In this document: positions 48,820 through 60,735 of the stretch, in pieces
Layout of the letters: each line of letters opens with the position of its first letter
Numbering within the stretch: the stretch's first letter is position 1
NCBI GenBank assembly: GCA_949316235.1
Contig: OX438748.1
Location: 25,546,575-25,610,574 of the forward strand
DNA length: 64,000 bases
Direction of reading: 5' to 3'
Source of the DNA: Oegoconia quadripuncta
Lineage: Eukaryota; Arthropoda; Insecta; Lepidoptera; Autostichidae
Made by a program: the position numbers and the translations under genes
Notes under the pieces: generated by a model
What the model was told of the DNA's origin: nothing
Database searches by the model: none
What the model saw: the letters and a program-made list of their open reading frames with translations, nothing else

Positions 48820-49224
48820 TAAACAGAAATATTAATATTGTGAAACAAAGAAGATTGGCAGTTGGTACCCTATGAAATCGGGGAAATCGGTAACGTTTCG
48901 TAATCGGGCTGTATTCAATTTATAGATCTTCTTATATAGGTATTTACCAAGTTAAAATATCCTTATGGAACATGGAGGTAATAAATAATTAAGAAAATAC
49001 ATTGGAGATATTTTATAGAGCGACTTAAGAGGGCATAATGCACAATGCTTGCAAAAACGAAACGCATACAACTGTCAGAATGTCAGCCATTGTATAACAA
49101 TTTACAGTAATTATATCTATTTTTAATAATAATATGATCCGTCGTTTTTTTCAAAATGGATTGAGCAGAATGGGCTTTGATCCATTTGCCTTCCAACATT
49201 GTTGGAGAATAAACTAAAAAAAGG
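48820..49224. other. Sequence upstream of the zinc-finger exon, nothing recognised
   Basis: The missing first zinc-finger exon was looked for here by its expected CGDxSSGKHYG and GFFKRS codons and was not seen. Confidence 0.45.
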
Positions 49225-49457
49225 GCTTTTTGGCGGGAACTCGGCGAGTGAACTTGCATTTTTCTTCATAATTCTTATAATTTGTGCATTCTAACTTTTG
49301 AAGCTTAATAATGGCAGAATATTGTGCAGCAAACGTTAGTGATAGCGTACAAGTGAAGGGAAGTGTAAATTAAAGTGCGTAACTGAGCTTTCGGGTTCCC
49401 ACAAGAAGCCGCCAAAATCTTTTGTAAAGCATTCTGCCACTTTACTGAAGAATGACG
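49225..49457 (+). mobile_element. Retroposon D copy 3, 5' part only
   Basis: ggctttttggcgggaactcg to ccactttactgaagaatgac, then it leaves the family sequence. Keeps the [10 protein letters not shown] frame. Confidence 0.85.
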
Positions 49458-50280
49458 TGCCATTCGATCACTTAGTGAAACGCCGATCGTCGCTCTATTT
49501 GTAACTGTTTACGTGACCTTAAGCTTTCTTATGAGACCCACAATGAGAGATCACGTTTCAATGCTATGAGTCAGTACTGCTAAGACCATTGATTTGTCTT
49601 TAGTACTGAGGTATTTGGGACGAGAAAAACCTACCAGAAAATACGTAGGTTACCTACCTACCTACTTACTTATTTTCTTCATATTTGTATTAGCATCGAG
49701 GTGGAGTGTTTTGAGGTTAGGTAATTATTATTTTTTAACTATATTTCCCAATTTCTAGGCATATGTTACGATTACACTTTTTGTTATATTTAACCAAAGC
49801 AATAAGATCCAAGTTTTGACTTAGAGAAACGCAGAGTTTTTATGCGCTACTGAAAATACATGGTCGCCTGCCAATCTTCTTTACAAAATACCGCCGAATT
49901 CAAAAAAATTCTTGAATCACTGCACTACAAAGTAAATAACTCGCAAGCTCGTTTGCCGCCCTCTCATATAAAAAAAAAGAAATATATAAGTTTAAATATT
50001 TAAAAACCAAAAACCCGGCAGCATAATGTTGGATTTTTTACCATAAAATGTATCCTAATAATAAAATGGTCAAATGAATCGAACAACATCTTGCACTTCA
50101 AAATCAGATCGAGAAGTAGTATTTCAGAATATTGCTCAAGCTTAGATCTGCCCTTGAGCATAATTAGAAATTGATGCCGCTATACAAGTTACATAAAGCT
50201 GTTCCTTTTTAACTGTTTTTGTATAAATTGTTTAGTCGGGTTTTACGACATCCTCGGCAGAGACAATTTCTTTTTACGTG
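49458..50280. other. Unassigned sequence with one LINE end
   Basis: 49951-49979 gctcgtttgccgccctctca plus A run is the last part of the jockey-like LINE tail. 50095-50215 resembles the ends of the element at 55383 (ttcagaatattgctcaagct, acataaagctgttccttttt). Confidence 0.5.
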
Positions 50281-50800
50281 ACGGAAACCATGTCGAAGTC
50301 AAAGTCAAAAATTCCTTTTTTGTGGGTACACAAGGTATACTTAAAATAGTCAGTTTTACATTTTTTAAGCTACTGCTTGTTCAAAATGCAATTTTCCCGT
50401 GAGAAGAACAAGCAAGAAACTCGAGGGGTCGCTCTTTTAAAACAGGTATTTATATTACAAATAGGTTATTTTTCATTATTAATTGTGAAATAACTTGGCA
50501 TGCGAACGAGCAGGTTTTCTCGGGGGATGACTATCATCTAAATGGCCTGATATTTTATAATAAGCTTTCTTAATAAGTTTCTGTTTTATAGTATCTTTAA
50601 ATTTATTGAAGGCAAGATTTTGTAAATCAACAGGAACCTTATTGAAAAAGCGTACACATAACCCTTTGAATGAATTACTAACTTTGTTACGTGCAAGTTT
50701 ATCTTTATTTTTTGTATTGACATCATGTTTATCGCTATTTTTCTTAAATGACGCAAAATTTTTTTTACGTATAGGTATTATGCAGTATTAAAACCCTTAT
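50281..50800 (-). pseudogene. K-type LINE: RT C-terminal remnant and 3' UTR
   Basis: Minus strand, 50790 to 50530: fragments NKVSNSFKGLCVRFFNKVPV and DLQNLAFNKFKDTIKQKLIK then KAYYKI, the usual end of a LINE ORF (…RFFNKVP…FK…KAYY). 50325-50490 is the 3' UTR shared with 39290-39485. Confidence 0.72.
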
Positions 50801-51423
50801 TAATATTATGTTACAGTCCCATATCTAATGTATACCTACCACAGAACTTACATCAACTTTCTTCTAATAAACTTAATGCAAACGGAAACCAATCAAATCC
50901 GAAAACGAATCCCCAAAGAAAAAGGGAAAGTTACTGAAATCTGAGCGAATGAGTACAAAAATGCTGGCACAAACTAATATAGATTAAAGATATTTCATTA
51001 CCAGTAATCCGACTGTAATAGGCTTAGGGCAAGTTGACATTTGTTGCAATTTGAACGGTGAAAGGACGGTGCATCGAGGGGTTAAATATGTCAGTCGACC
51101 ACAGACTACCTACTTCAATAGACTTCACTTCACTTCACTTTTTGGAGGTTTTATGGCTCCATCGTGTTTGACGATGATTCTGCCAAAGTCAAGGTTGACA
51201 GAAACACTGAGAAAAACAGGATTAGGAATACCGGTGGATAGAACAAGATAAACAGAAAGAGAAAATAAATAAAGACAGTTGAGAGTACTGTAACTACTGA
51301 TAGATATATTAAATAAATGTTTGCCATATAGTACATATAGACGAAAACAAGCACATAAGGGAATAAGCGAAGGTAGAGGTGTAATGTTTATTTTAAAGAA
51401 ACTCTATCAAATTAAGAAGTATG
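50801..51423. other. Unassigned sequence
   Basis: No convincing repeat or gene. The minus frame at 51151-51354 is hydrophobic (leucine/phenylalanine-rich) but only reflects AT-rich DNA. Confidence 0.4.
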
Positions 51424-51535
51424 TTGAAGCCGTCGCATTCGCTATTCGTTTTCGATTAGCGCGCGGTCAGTCCTTGGATAGGTCACTGGTATTTTAATAC
51501 GAGTGTTTGCAAAGGTTGCGTTGTGGAGATCGCTT
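51424..51535 (+). repeat. 5S-derived SINE, head fragment
   Basis: cgcgcggtcagtccttggat then aggtcactggtattttaata. The central aagttaagcaatgtc part is deleted. Confidence 0.75.
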
Positions 51536-51849
51536 TTATTTTATTGTGACAATGAAATGAAAATGATTTATTGTGTAACCATAGTTTGTGAGGAACCCCT
51601 ATTAAGTAAATAGGTACCTGTACCAGGAGTCCTCGGTCTTCCATATTGACAGTTACAACAATAGATACCTATTAAATTAATAAGTGTTGTAATGTATATA
51701 ATGTATGTGTGTGTATGTGTGTTAGTGTGTATGATTGATAGGCCTGCGACGGTGTATTGGCTTCTGAAGCAGCACAACCACAATTAAGCTCTTTTTATTG
51801 TATAAATAATAACAAGAAAATAAAACAAATTAGACTACTTATATACACC

Positions 51850-52115
51850 ATAGGAGTGTCTGTGGCTCAGCGGTAAGGACGCGGTCTCCCATTGAGTTTT
51901 TAAATTTAATTTAATTACTTATGTTATCCGACTGCTCTTAAACGGTGAAGGAAAACATCGCGAGGAAACCCGCATACCTGAGAAATAAAAATTCAAAGGC
52001 ATGTGAAGACCCCAACCCGCATTGGGTCAGCGTGGTGGACTATGGCCCATACTCCCTCATTATACGAGGGAAGGCCTATATGTGGCCAGTGGGATGTTTA
52101 CGGGCTGATGATGAT
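51850..52115 (+). repeat. tRNA-headed SINE with GATGAT end
   Basis: tgtctgtggctcagcggtaa (A box TGGCTCAGCGG), later cggtgaaggaaaacatcgcg, aggaaacccgcatacctgag, and the end gggctgatgatgatgata. A familiar lepidopteran SINE layout. The B box region is missing. Confidence 0.7.
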
Positions 52116-53003
52116 GATATACACCAAAATTCTGAATATATGTATATAAAATTAGATAAATAGCAGAAAACAACTCAAAAAACATATATTCAGCTCGGAA
52201 ATCTAAATATACCAAATGTATCATTGTTCAATTAAAATTAATGTTTAAATAAAATAAATAAATATAATTCAAATAAAATAAGATTTCACATAATATAGTA
52301 CAATATTTTCTATTTAAAGGTAAATGAAACCAGAATTATTTTTCCGCGAATAGGTAGCCGAGACACCATTGTGATGCTAATCACAATGGTATTATGTATC
52401 TCAAAACAATGATACTATCAGAAGGTAGTTAGAGGAATCCTATAACGCACATGTCACACTTGACCGATATAATAAGGGTGTGTGCACAATACGATCACAA
52501 ATTAATAACATTGGACTCGGCGCCGATCTCTCGAATTAATTGAAAGCTTTAGGGGAAGCGCGGCCAAATGTTAAACTGATTTTAATATTATCTCCTGGAT
52601 CTGAGCGCCCTCTTTTTAGGGATAATTTATTAATGTTTTGTTGATACTGGTCGGGAGTCTGAGGATAGAGAATGTATCCCATCAACAGTTTGACAGGTCC
52701 ACCGCTAGACGTAAACTAAGCCACAGACTATTTGAAAGGAGCCTATTGGTGGTCTGACTCAAAAATATTATCACACGATGTAAGTGTCCGAAATATTTGC
52801 CGGAATCTATTAGGAAAGCTCAATCTTTGAATATTTTTAAATTTCAAGTCAAAAACCACTACTTAGGTCTCTGACTTTTTTCTTTTCGTTAACTCCCGCC
52901 TCGTGAACATTAGTTGACTATCTATAAGTGTTTCTAGTGATTGTGTTTTATACTATACATATTAAGTATTTATTTTTTATTTATTAAGTATTTATTACGG
53001 ACA
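52116..53003. other. Possibly single-copy sequence
   Basis: 52480-52720 has balanced composition (ctcggcgccgatctctcgaa, gatctgagcgccctc) and no similarity to the window's repeats. No coding frame with splice borders was found. Confidence 0.4.
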
Positions 53004-53163
53004 TTTGTACCCGAGTTATGGATGTTTTCATTTATAATAAGTATTTATTTACAAAAAAAAAAAAATGTATTTATGCAGTATATCAACCATCTGGTATCCA
53101 TAACACAAGCCTATAGTTGCTTACTGTGGAACTAGATGGCGCTGTGTGTATGTCTTAGGATAT
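53004..53163 (+). repeat. SINE-C 3' body
   Basis: tgtacccgagttatggatgt, ccatctggtatccataacac, actagatggcgctgtgtgta. Confidence 0.85.
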
Positions 53164-53289
53164 TTTATTTATTTTATTTTAATTATTTATTTATATATAT
53201 ATATATATATTTATATAATTAAGTCAATTAATATGATATTATTATTATATTTATGCATGCACCCTACCTGTTTTTCTACCTACAAATGT

Positions 53290-53432
53290 CCCATAGCTGT
53301 GGGTTGTCTGGAAGAGATCGCTTTTAGTGATAAGACCGCCTAATTGTGTTCTATAGTTATCATCAAAAATTATTGTAAATTATTTTGCGCAATAAAGAGT
53401 ATTTGTATTGTATTGTATTGTATTGTATTATT
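53290..53432 (+). mobile_element. LINE 3' UTR tail (J-type)
   Basis: tggaagagatcgcttttagt gataagaccgcc and ttgcgcaataaagagtattt (gtatt)n. Confidence 0.75.
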
Positions 53433-53539
53433 ATTATTAACGCACATGTATGTAAGTTAATATTGTTTCTCATCACATATAGTACTTAATGTATTGCATA
53501 CCTATAAGATAACACTTTTTGAATTCAATATCCAGAACT

Positions 53540-53728
53540 TTCAGATGTACTTAACAATTAGGAAATTATTTGTGCTAACCCACTTAATTGCTCGTATTGA
53601 TTTCCGTGATGATAGGTTTGACTGGACGAAAACGCTGTGTAATTTGTAGTTTTATGAGATATTTAAATGTACGTTCCTTATTTAAATAATAAAGCGTATT
53701 TGACTGATTGATTGATTGATGTATATTC
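53540..53728 (+). mobile_element. LINE 3' fragment with GATT tail
   Basis: aattaggaaattatttgtgc through aataaagcgtatttgactga and (ttga)n; inverse relative at 12160-12345 and tail relative at 6631-6715. Confidence 0.7.
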
Positions 53729-53769
53729 AGCCGGTGAGTGATTTACAGAAAATTTTTCACATTTTCATT

Positions 53770-54004
53770 CTTTTTAGATAGATAAGATAAAGTCTTTATT
53801 TGTTTCCTCAGTCACACACATACACTTAGCTTATGTATATATAAAGTAATAAATCGACAACAATAACATCATATTGTAACACTAACGCATGTGTGTGCTG
53901 CAGCAGTACAAATGGGTCATAGCTCAGTGTATTAGATTGCTCATTGAGTAAAACACTGATTTTCAGCTATCCCCTAAGGAGCAGCAGCTTTCTTCTTTTT
54001 AATA
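53770..54004. repeat. LINE-like fragment
   Basis: gataaagtctttatttgttt is a reversed tail; gctgcagcagtacaaatggg to actgattttcagctatcccc is the inverse of 36540-36655. Confidence 0.55.
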
Positions 54005-54907
54005 CTCGACAAAAATGACAGGTGTCATGTTTTTGACGGCGTTGTGTGTGTGTGTGTGTGTGTGATCACTCTTTGTCCCGATGTATCTCAGTTTCGAGTG
54101 CGGTTTCTATATGTTGAAGACTATTATTTGTAATGTGTATTTTTGACATTGCGTGTCCGTGCGCTGACGGCGGTCATTTTGAAAACATAATTAATTAATT
54201 ACCTGATTTTTCTTAATAAACAACCATTTTAACAAATTAAGTATATTTTATTTATTATTAAACTATCATGTTAAAATCAAAATGATTCATTGTAATAACA
54301 AAACACTTAAATGTGCAAATAAACTGCTTAAAACATTACTTTCATTTTTTTAAACTTATCTCTATCTAGTTACTGGAGCATAAAAGGTCAATTACAATGT
54401 CTCGTACGTTCACATTTATTTGAAATAACATAAAACATTGTTCGAGGATATTTTAGAGAATATCATGTAGTATCATAATAATTAAAAAAAAACATGATGT
54501 TATAGGGACATTTTTCGTTTTTTTATTTTTAAACTTAAAGAAATACAGTTTTGTTGGTCGAATTTTAAGTTTATTTCTTTTTTAATAAATTATTTATTTG
54601 TTTTGGGATAATTTTCATAACTTAATTTGATGAATAATAATAACAGCACTGAATTAAAAAAAAAAGAATTGGGAAAGACGTAAAAACAAAGAAATTATGA
54701 CTAAAATAGTGCAGAAGGTCAGACATGTCTATTAAAAAAAAAGGATTAACAATTTTTAAAAAACAAAAGCAGTTAGGTCTCTAAATTTAAATGATTTATC
54801 GATAATTTTGTATAAATTTTCAAACTACGCCCGCTGGTCACTTCTCTCCGGGACACATTGTATTAGCCATGTAGACGAAAATCGGTTAAACCGTTTCGGA
54901 GATCGCC
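54005..54907. other. Unassigned AT-rich sequence with TG run
   Basis: (tg)n at 54042-54063. The rest is very AT-rich with many A runs. Near 54868 aaaatcggttaaaccgtttc is a family-I phrase. Confidence 0.45.
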
Positions 54908-55078
54908 AAACAGCAATGTTAATAGCATTGTTGTGTTCCGGTTGTCAGAGATAAGATAGCCAGTTCCCCAAATAAGATGGGGTTTCCGGGTTAGAACGCT
55001 ACCACCTTCGGCCTCATCTTCACTTAAAATCAGGTGTGATTGAGGTCAAGTGCTAACCCGTTGTGCATTAAAAAAAAA
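54908..55078 (+). repeat. SINE-A 3' half, left border of the tandem duplication
   Basis: ccaaacagcaatgttaatag to cgttgtgcattaaaaaaaaa. Differs from the copies at 57043 and 59007 at several sites, which lets the recombination point be mapped. Confidence 0.9.
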
Positions 55079-55090
55079 GATATTTATTTT

Positions 55091-55363
55091 TTAACAAAGA
55101 TGATTTGGTTTATCTGGATGACGTAATAATTTTTTCCTGGAGAGTTTTCTAAATTCTAAAGTTATTTCTTGCGTTAATGTCAATAATCTAAAGTGGCATA
55201 CATCGATGGCTCTTTGTTTTTTCACAACAAGGTCCTCTCCAATGTGGAAGAAGTTGGGGAAGTAGGCCACGACAACATATGTGCCATAGATTGCGTGGTG
55301 CTGACACTTCTCCTCGTTAAAGAAACACCAGCTCTTCCTGTAGTACTCCGCGCCTATGCTCGA
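55091..55363 (-). CDS. Unrecognised 90-codon open frame after a possible splice acceptor
   Basis: Minus strand, preceded by tttagtaacag and open to TAA at 55093-55091. It reads SSIGAEYYRKSWCFFNEEKC, QHHAIYGTYVVVAYFPNFFH, IGEDLVVKKQRAIDVCHFRL and on to a basic C-terminus. Composition looks protein-like (aromatic, mixed charge, four cysteines), but no family is recognised, there is no ATG at the front, and no partner exon was found. It could be a captured exon, a decayed gene or chance. Confidence 0.3.
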   Translation of the reverse strand, partial: SSIGAEYYRKSWCFFNEEKCQHHAIYGTYVVVAYFPNFFHIGEDLVVKKQRAIDVCHFRLLTLTQEITLEFRKLSRKKLLRHPDKPNHLC

Positions 55364-55382
55364 CTGTTACTAAACAACTAAG

Positions 55383-55703
55383 GCCCGTATTATAAGCAGA
55401 GATCTCCGCTTGAGGACAGTTAAAAAGGGACAGCTTTATGTAACTTGTATAACTGGTATGGAACTCACTGCCCGCGTCGGTTTTTCCCGACACTTACAAC
55501 CTTGGGATCTTCAAGTCTAGAGTGAATAGACATTTACTGGGTGCGCGTGATACATCTTCGGCTACATCGTCACTTTCCATCAGGTGAGATTGTGGTCAAA
55601 CGCGAAACCAGTTTTTAATAAAAAAAAAAGAATAAGAAAAACGGCATCTCTTTCTATCTATGCTCAACCGTAGATCTACGCTTGAGCAACATTCTGAAAT
55701 ACG
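55383..55703. mobile_element. MITE-G-like element holding a LINE fragment (unit 1)
   Basis: Ends ggcccgtattataagcagag and cattctgaaatacgggtct are roughly inverted. Inside, 55448-55585 reads [20 protein letters not shown] then RVNRHLLG, the end of a LINE RT ORF, followed by an A run. Confidence 0.65.
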
Positions 55704-56710
55704 GGTCTACTTCCACTTTTAAACGACGATGGGTTCACCCTTCACCTGTATTTTAGAAAGATGAGTCAACCGATGTTTTTGGGATATTCGTGACAACCCC
55801 ATTTGGGATAAAGGTTGTGAACTCATATTTTGAGCAACAGAGACGCTTGAGCAACGTTCTGAAATACAGATGTGAGAGATCAACCACGTTTGGAAACCAT
55901 CGCCTGCACGGTTGATTTAGTAATCATAGCGTGTAAATAATTTTTGTGATGAAGATGGTCTGCTCGCGGAAATACTTTCCAATGATCTATGTGTCGTTGT
56001 AATAAGAACTTCGTAAAATATTTATGAAACGATTTATTTTGCACTTGAAAAAGACGCTGGAGGTGTCATATTACTGATATAACTGTCACTGTGACAAGGT
56101 TGAAAGAAGAATTGGTACTAGAGTCGATTTCCTTAAGGGTACAAAATCAGTCGTAACTCTGAAAGGGACTCGGCAACAGTGGTAGCCCCCATCAAGACTT
56201 TTGTTTAGGACGATAAAATCTATATTAAGTATATCAAAATCTCAGAATATTTAACTGAAACCACATTTTCATGGTTGAACATTATTTATCAAACAACAAA
56301 ATGCCTACCTAACTCCGAATATTGTGACGAGCAATACGGAACGCTATACTACGCGTGGCCCGTTATGCACTTGGCCTGTTTTTATTTATTGATATTAAAT
56401 ATTTTTGTAAAGTACAAGATAGTAAACACTCGAGTATAGGAAACGCACTTGCAATAAAAGTGCAAATTAAATTCACATTGAATTTGAAAGCCCCTGCTTT
56501 GGGGAGGGAGCGCCTAGACTACAGTAGTGAAACGGAAGCGACAGCGATAAATATTAAGGCTGTTAAACTACCAATTGAAATAAGAGTTCAAAGACGTACG
56601 TAATTGAAGAAAAAGAAAGAATCACTCTTAAAATTGGCCAAATGCGAGTTGGACTCGCTCACCTATAAAGTTCGGTGTAAATATATCTTTTAATATTTTA
56701 TTTTTTATAA
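55704..56710. other. Rest of unit 1, unassigned
   Basis: 55725-55830 has family-L phrases (cgatgggttcacccttcacc, ccccatttgggataaagg). An 82-residue frame at 56355-56603 is not recognised and is taken as chance. Confidence 0.4.
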
Positions 56711-57043
56711 ACCGCCTCCGTGGCTCAATGTAAACAACATTGGGTTTACGATTCGGAGGTCGCGGGTTCGATCCCCAGCGGGGTACATGTTTAAGTACTC
56801 GGTTTGGTTGGTGGTAGGGCATATTAAATGTCCGCCTGGCTAGCTACCACCATCTTATCTAAATCTGCCGCCAAACAACTCTGTTAACAGCATTGTTGTG
56901 TTCCGGTTTTCAGAGATAAGATAGCCAGTCCCCCAAATAAGATGGGGTTTCCGGGTCAGTACGCTACCACTTATCGCCTTATCTTCACTTAACATCATAT
57001 TTGATTGAGGTCAAGCGCTAACCCGTTGTGCATTAAAAAAAAA
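56711..57043 (+). repeat. SINE-A, full length, recombinant copy
   Basis: Body matches the 58677 copy (caaacaactctgttaacagc, tatttgattgaggtcaagcg), tail matches the 55065 copy (gcattaaaaaaaaagatatt). This hybrid sits at the junction of the two units. Confidence 0.93.
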
Positions 57044-57055
57044 GATATTTATTTT

Positions 57056-57328
57056 TTAACAAAGATGATTTGGTTTATCTGGATGACGTAATAATTTTTT
57101 CCTGGAGAGTTTTCTAAATTCTAAAGTTATTTCTTGCGTTAATGTCAATAATCTAAAGTGGCATACATCGATGGCTCTTTGTTTTTTCACAACAAGGTCC
57201 TCTCCAATGTGGAAGAAGTTGGGGAAGTAGGCCACGACAACATATGTGCCATAGATTGCGTGGTGCTGACACTTCTCCTCGTTAAAGAAACACCAGCTCT
57301 TCCTGTAGTACTCCGCGCCTATGCTCGA
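57056..57328 (-). CDS. Second copy of the unrecognised 90-codon frame
   Basis: Identical, as far as read, to 55091-55363 because it lies in the duplicated unit. The same caution applies; conservation here is due to recency and is not evidence of selection. Confidence 0.28.
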   Translation of the reverse strand, partial: SSIGAEYYRKSWCFFNEEKCQHHAIYGTYVVVAYFPNFFHIGEDLVVKKQRAIDVCHFRLLTLTQEITLEFRKLSRKKLLRHPDKPNHLC

Positions 57329-57347
57329 CTGTTACTAAACAACTAAG

Positions 57348-57670
57348 GCCCGTATTATAAGCAGAGATCTCCGCTTGAGGACAGTTAAAAAGGGACAGCT
57401 TTATGTAACTTGTATAACTGGTATGGAACTCACTGCCCGCGTCGGTTTTTCCCGACACTTACAACCTTGGGATCTTCAAGTCTAGAGTGAATAGACATTT
57501 ACTGGGTGCGCGTGATACATCTTCGGCTACATCGTCACTTTCCATCAGGTGAGATTGTGGTCAAACGCGAAACCAGTTTTTAATAAAAAAAAAAAGAAAA
57601 AGAAAAACGGCATCTCTTTCTATCTATGCTCAACCGTAGATCTACGCTTGAGCAACATTCTGAAATACGG
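57348..57670. mobile_element. MITE-G-like element holding a LINE fragment (unit 2)
   Basis: Same as 55383-55703, with one extra A in the run at about 57585-57595 and one T to A change just after it. Confidence 0.65.
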
Positions 57671-58676
57671 GTCTACTTCCACTTTTAAACGACGATGGGT
57701 TCACCCTTCACCTGTATTTTAGAAAGATGAGTCAACCGATGTTTTTGGGATATTCGTGACAACCCCATTTGGGATAAAGGTTGTGAACTCATATTTTGAG
57801 CAACAGAGACGCTTGAGCAACGTTCTGAAATACAGATGTGAGAGATCAACCACGTTTGGAAACCATCGCCTGCACGGTTGATTTAGTAATCATAGCGTGT
57901 AAATAATTTTTGTGATGAAGATGGTCTGCTCGCGGAAATACTTTCCAATGATCTATGTGTCGTTGTAATAAGAACTTCGTAAAATATTTATGAAACGATT
58001 TATTTTGCACTTGAAAAAGACGCTGGAGGTGTCATATTACTGATATAACTGTCACTGTGACAAGGTTGAAAGAAGAATTGGTACTAGAGTCGATTTCCTT
58101 AAGGGTACAAAATCAGTCGTAACTCTGAAAGGGACTCGGCAACAGTGGTAGCCCCCATCAAGACTTTTGTTTAGGACGATAAAATCTATATTAAGTATAT
58201 CAAAATCTCAGAATATTTAACTGAAACCACATTTTCATGGTTGAACATTATTTATCAAACAACAAAATGCCTACCTAACTCCGAATATTGTGACGAGCAA
58301 TACGGAACGCTATACTACGCGTGGCCCGTTATGCACTTGGCCTGTTTTTATTTATTGATATTAAATATTTTTGTAAAGTACAAGATAGTAAACACTCGAG
58401 TATAGGAAACGCACTTGCAATAAAAGTGCAAATTAAATTCACATTGAATTTGAAAGCCCCTGCTTTGGGGAGGGAGCGCCTAGACTACAGTAGTGAAACG
58501 GAAGCGACAGCGATAAATATTAAGGCTGTTAAACTACCAATTGAAATAAGAGTTCAAAGACGTACGTAATTGAAGAAAAAGAAAGAATCACTCTTAAAAT
58601 TGGCCAAATGCGAGTTGGACTCGCTCACCTATAAAGTTCGGTGTAAATATATCTTTTAATATTTTATTTTTTATAA
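57671..58676. other. Rest of unit 2, unassigned
   Basis: Copy of 55704-56710. Confidence 0.45.
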
Positions 58677-59007
58677 ACCGCCTCCGTGGCTCAATGTAAA
58701 CAACATTGGGTTTACGATTCGGAGGTCGCGGGTTCGATCCCCAGCGGGGTACATGTTTAAGTACTCGGTTTGGTTGGTGGTAGGGCATATTAAATGTCCG
58801 CCTGGCTAGCTACCACCATCTTATCTAAATCTGCCGCCAAACAACTCTGTTAACAGCATTGTTGTGTTCCGGTTTTCAGAGATAAGATAGCCAGTCCCCC
58901 AAATAAGATGGGGTTTCCGGGTCAGTACGCTACCACTTATCGCCTTATCTTCACTTAACATCATATTTGATTGAGGTCAAGCGCTAACCCGTTGTGGATA
59001 AAAAAAA
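58677..59007 (+). repeat. SINE-A, full length, right border of the duplication
   Basis: Same body as at 56711 but tail gttgtggataaaaaaaaata, leading into unduplicated sequence. Confidence 0.92.
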
Positions 59008-59488
59008 ATATCATAGATAATAGAGCTCCATACTCCATATAAACCACGGATAAATAAAAATGAAACTGTAACCAATTTTTCAATGGAAATGAGCACGCCA
59101 CATCTGGCGCAGAATAAGGCCATTGAGGTAAACGAGTACAGAAGAGACCGAGTGTAATAAGAACAATACCCCCTGATAGATGGATCTTGACTTGGGAAAG
59201 ATAGCTAGAAATGTCTAGATGTAGCGATTTAGGAAACTTGCACCCATATTATACTTGAGAGGTAGAATTACGGTGAAACGAAATTTAGGTATTAAACAAT
59301 TTAAACTGCTTTAAGTAAATTGTAATTCAAGAAATAAATTACTTGTGATTTCAAATGTCCTGTAGCGAGTAATATAATAATAGATAATTATTACTATTTC
59401 TACATTATTCCTCATATTTAAACTGTAGCTTCTTCGACCACATCTGATACTAGATACGTCATGTACATAAGTTATAGTATAGTATATA
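59008..59488. other. Unassigned sequence
   Basis: No repeat or coding signal. Confidence 0.4.
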
Positions 59489-59712
59489 GGTTGGTGGAAG
59501 GGCATTTTAAATGTCCGCCTGGCTAGCTACCACCATCTTATCTAAATCTGCCGCCAAGCAGCATTGTTAATATCATTGTTGTGTTCCGGTTGTCACAGAT
59601 AAGATAGCCAGTCCCCAAATGGGCCAGTACGCTTCCACCTGCGACCTCATCTTCATTTAACATCAGGTGTGATTGAGGTCAAGTACAAGTGATTTTACCA
59701 TTGTGCATAAAA
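59489..59712 (+). repeat. SINE-A, 5' truncated
   Basis: ggttggtggaagggcatttt to the shortened tail cattgtgcataaaa. Confidence 0.85.
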
Positions 59713-60501
59713 ATATATATAACAGGCAGATTGGGTTGTTTATTTTAGTTTAATTATCCCTTTAGTTTTGTACTAAGTACTAAGTTGTTAGTAATGTGTG
59801 GATGTGTGGATTGCAATCATCTATACTAGTTCGTTACTAATCTTACAAAAGTTAGACATTGTAAAACTGTTTATTGTCCCTAATAAATAAATAAAAAAAT
59901 TCACTATTGACATTAAAAAAAAAGGAAAAAAACCGCTGTGCCTAGAAATTGCAAGCAACTCACCTACATGGTTTTCACATCTCGAAAAGGATGATAATAA
60001 TGAAAATCGGTGGGTGTTGTCATGCTTGCTAAATATTGATACCTACATAATCAATCATCAAGAGAGATGGGACATTGCATCCATCAATCAAGGGGCCAGA
60101 ATATAGGTTTTACCTGATAAAAGATTTTACCTTAGATACATTATGTCATGAAAATTATTTATTAGCTAAGCAAAGTTACACATTTATGGGGCACTGTTCC
60201 TTGTAGGTAACATTTATTTAGCAGAGAAAAAAATTCAAGCTGATATCTAAACCATATTATCAAAAGGAAGTTATTACAAAATTAATGACTATCTATTTGA
60301 ATCACAAACACGATTGGTAAATAAGTTTTGCAACATCTGAAAATTTATAAAATTATGTTAAAATAAAAACACGTGATTTTTTAAATGACCACAAACCTGA
60401 AAACAAAGAATTCCTATCATTAAAAAAAACTGAAAACTTTTTATTTCGTGAGTTTTAAAAATTCCTCATGATCATCATTCATCATCATTCATTCATTCAT
60501 T
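59713..60501. other. AT-rich sequence, nothing recognised
   Basis: tattgtccctaataaataaa near 59874 is a likely retroelement tail. A (attc)n stretch precedes the SINE-B at 60470-60500. Confidence 0.4.
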
Positions 60502-60735
60502 GACGACCGATTGGTGTAGTGGATAGTGACCCTGTCAGCGAAACCAACGGTTGCGGGATCGAATGTGATGAATATGAACATTTAATCCAGAGTCATGGAT
60601 GTTTATATAAATATTTATGTATGTTTGTCCGTTATCTAGTATCCATAGTACAAGCTTTGCTTAGTTTGGGACTAGATGATTGGTGTCATCTAGAATCCCA
60701 AAAAAGTGTCCCAAATATTTATTTATTTATTTATC
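60502..60735 (+). repeat. SINE-B, full length with small deletion
   Basis: gacgaccgattggtgtagtg, caacggttgcgggatcgaat (B box with one change), body and (ttta)n tail. Confidence 0.88.

Larger units (their letters stand above)
55066..58996. repeat. 1966-bp tandem duplication
   Basis: Unit 1 is 55066-57030 and unit 2 is 57031-58996. By eye they differ only by one A in an A run and one T/A change near 55632/57598. Both units contain the same MITE-like piece, LINE fragment, family-L piece and a full SINE-A. Either a very recent duplication or an assembly artefact. Confidence 0.93.

Noticed and set aside
56355..56603. 82-residue ORF, duplicated at 58321
   Set aside because: Identity between copies comes from the recent tandem duplication. 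No domain, no splice context.
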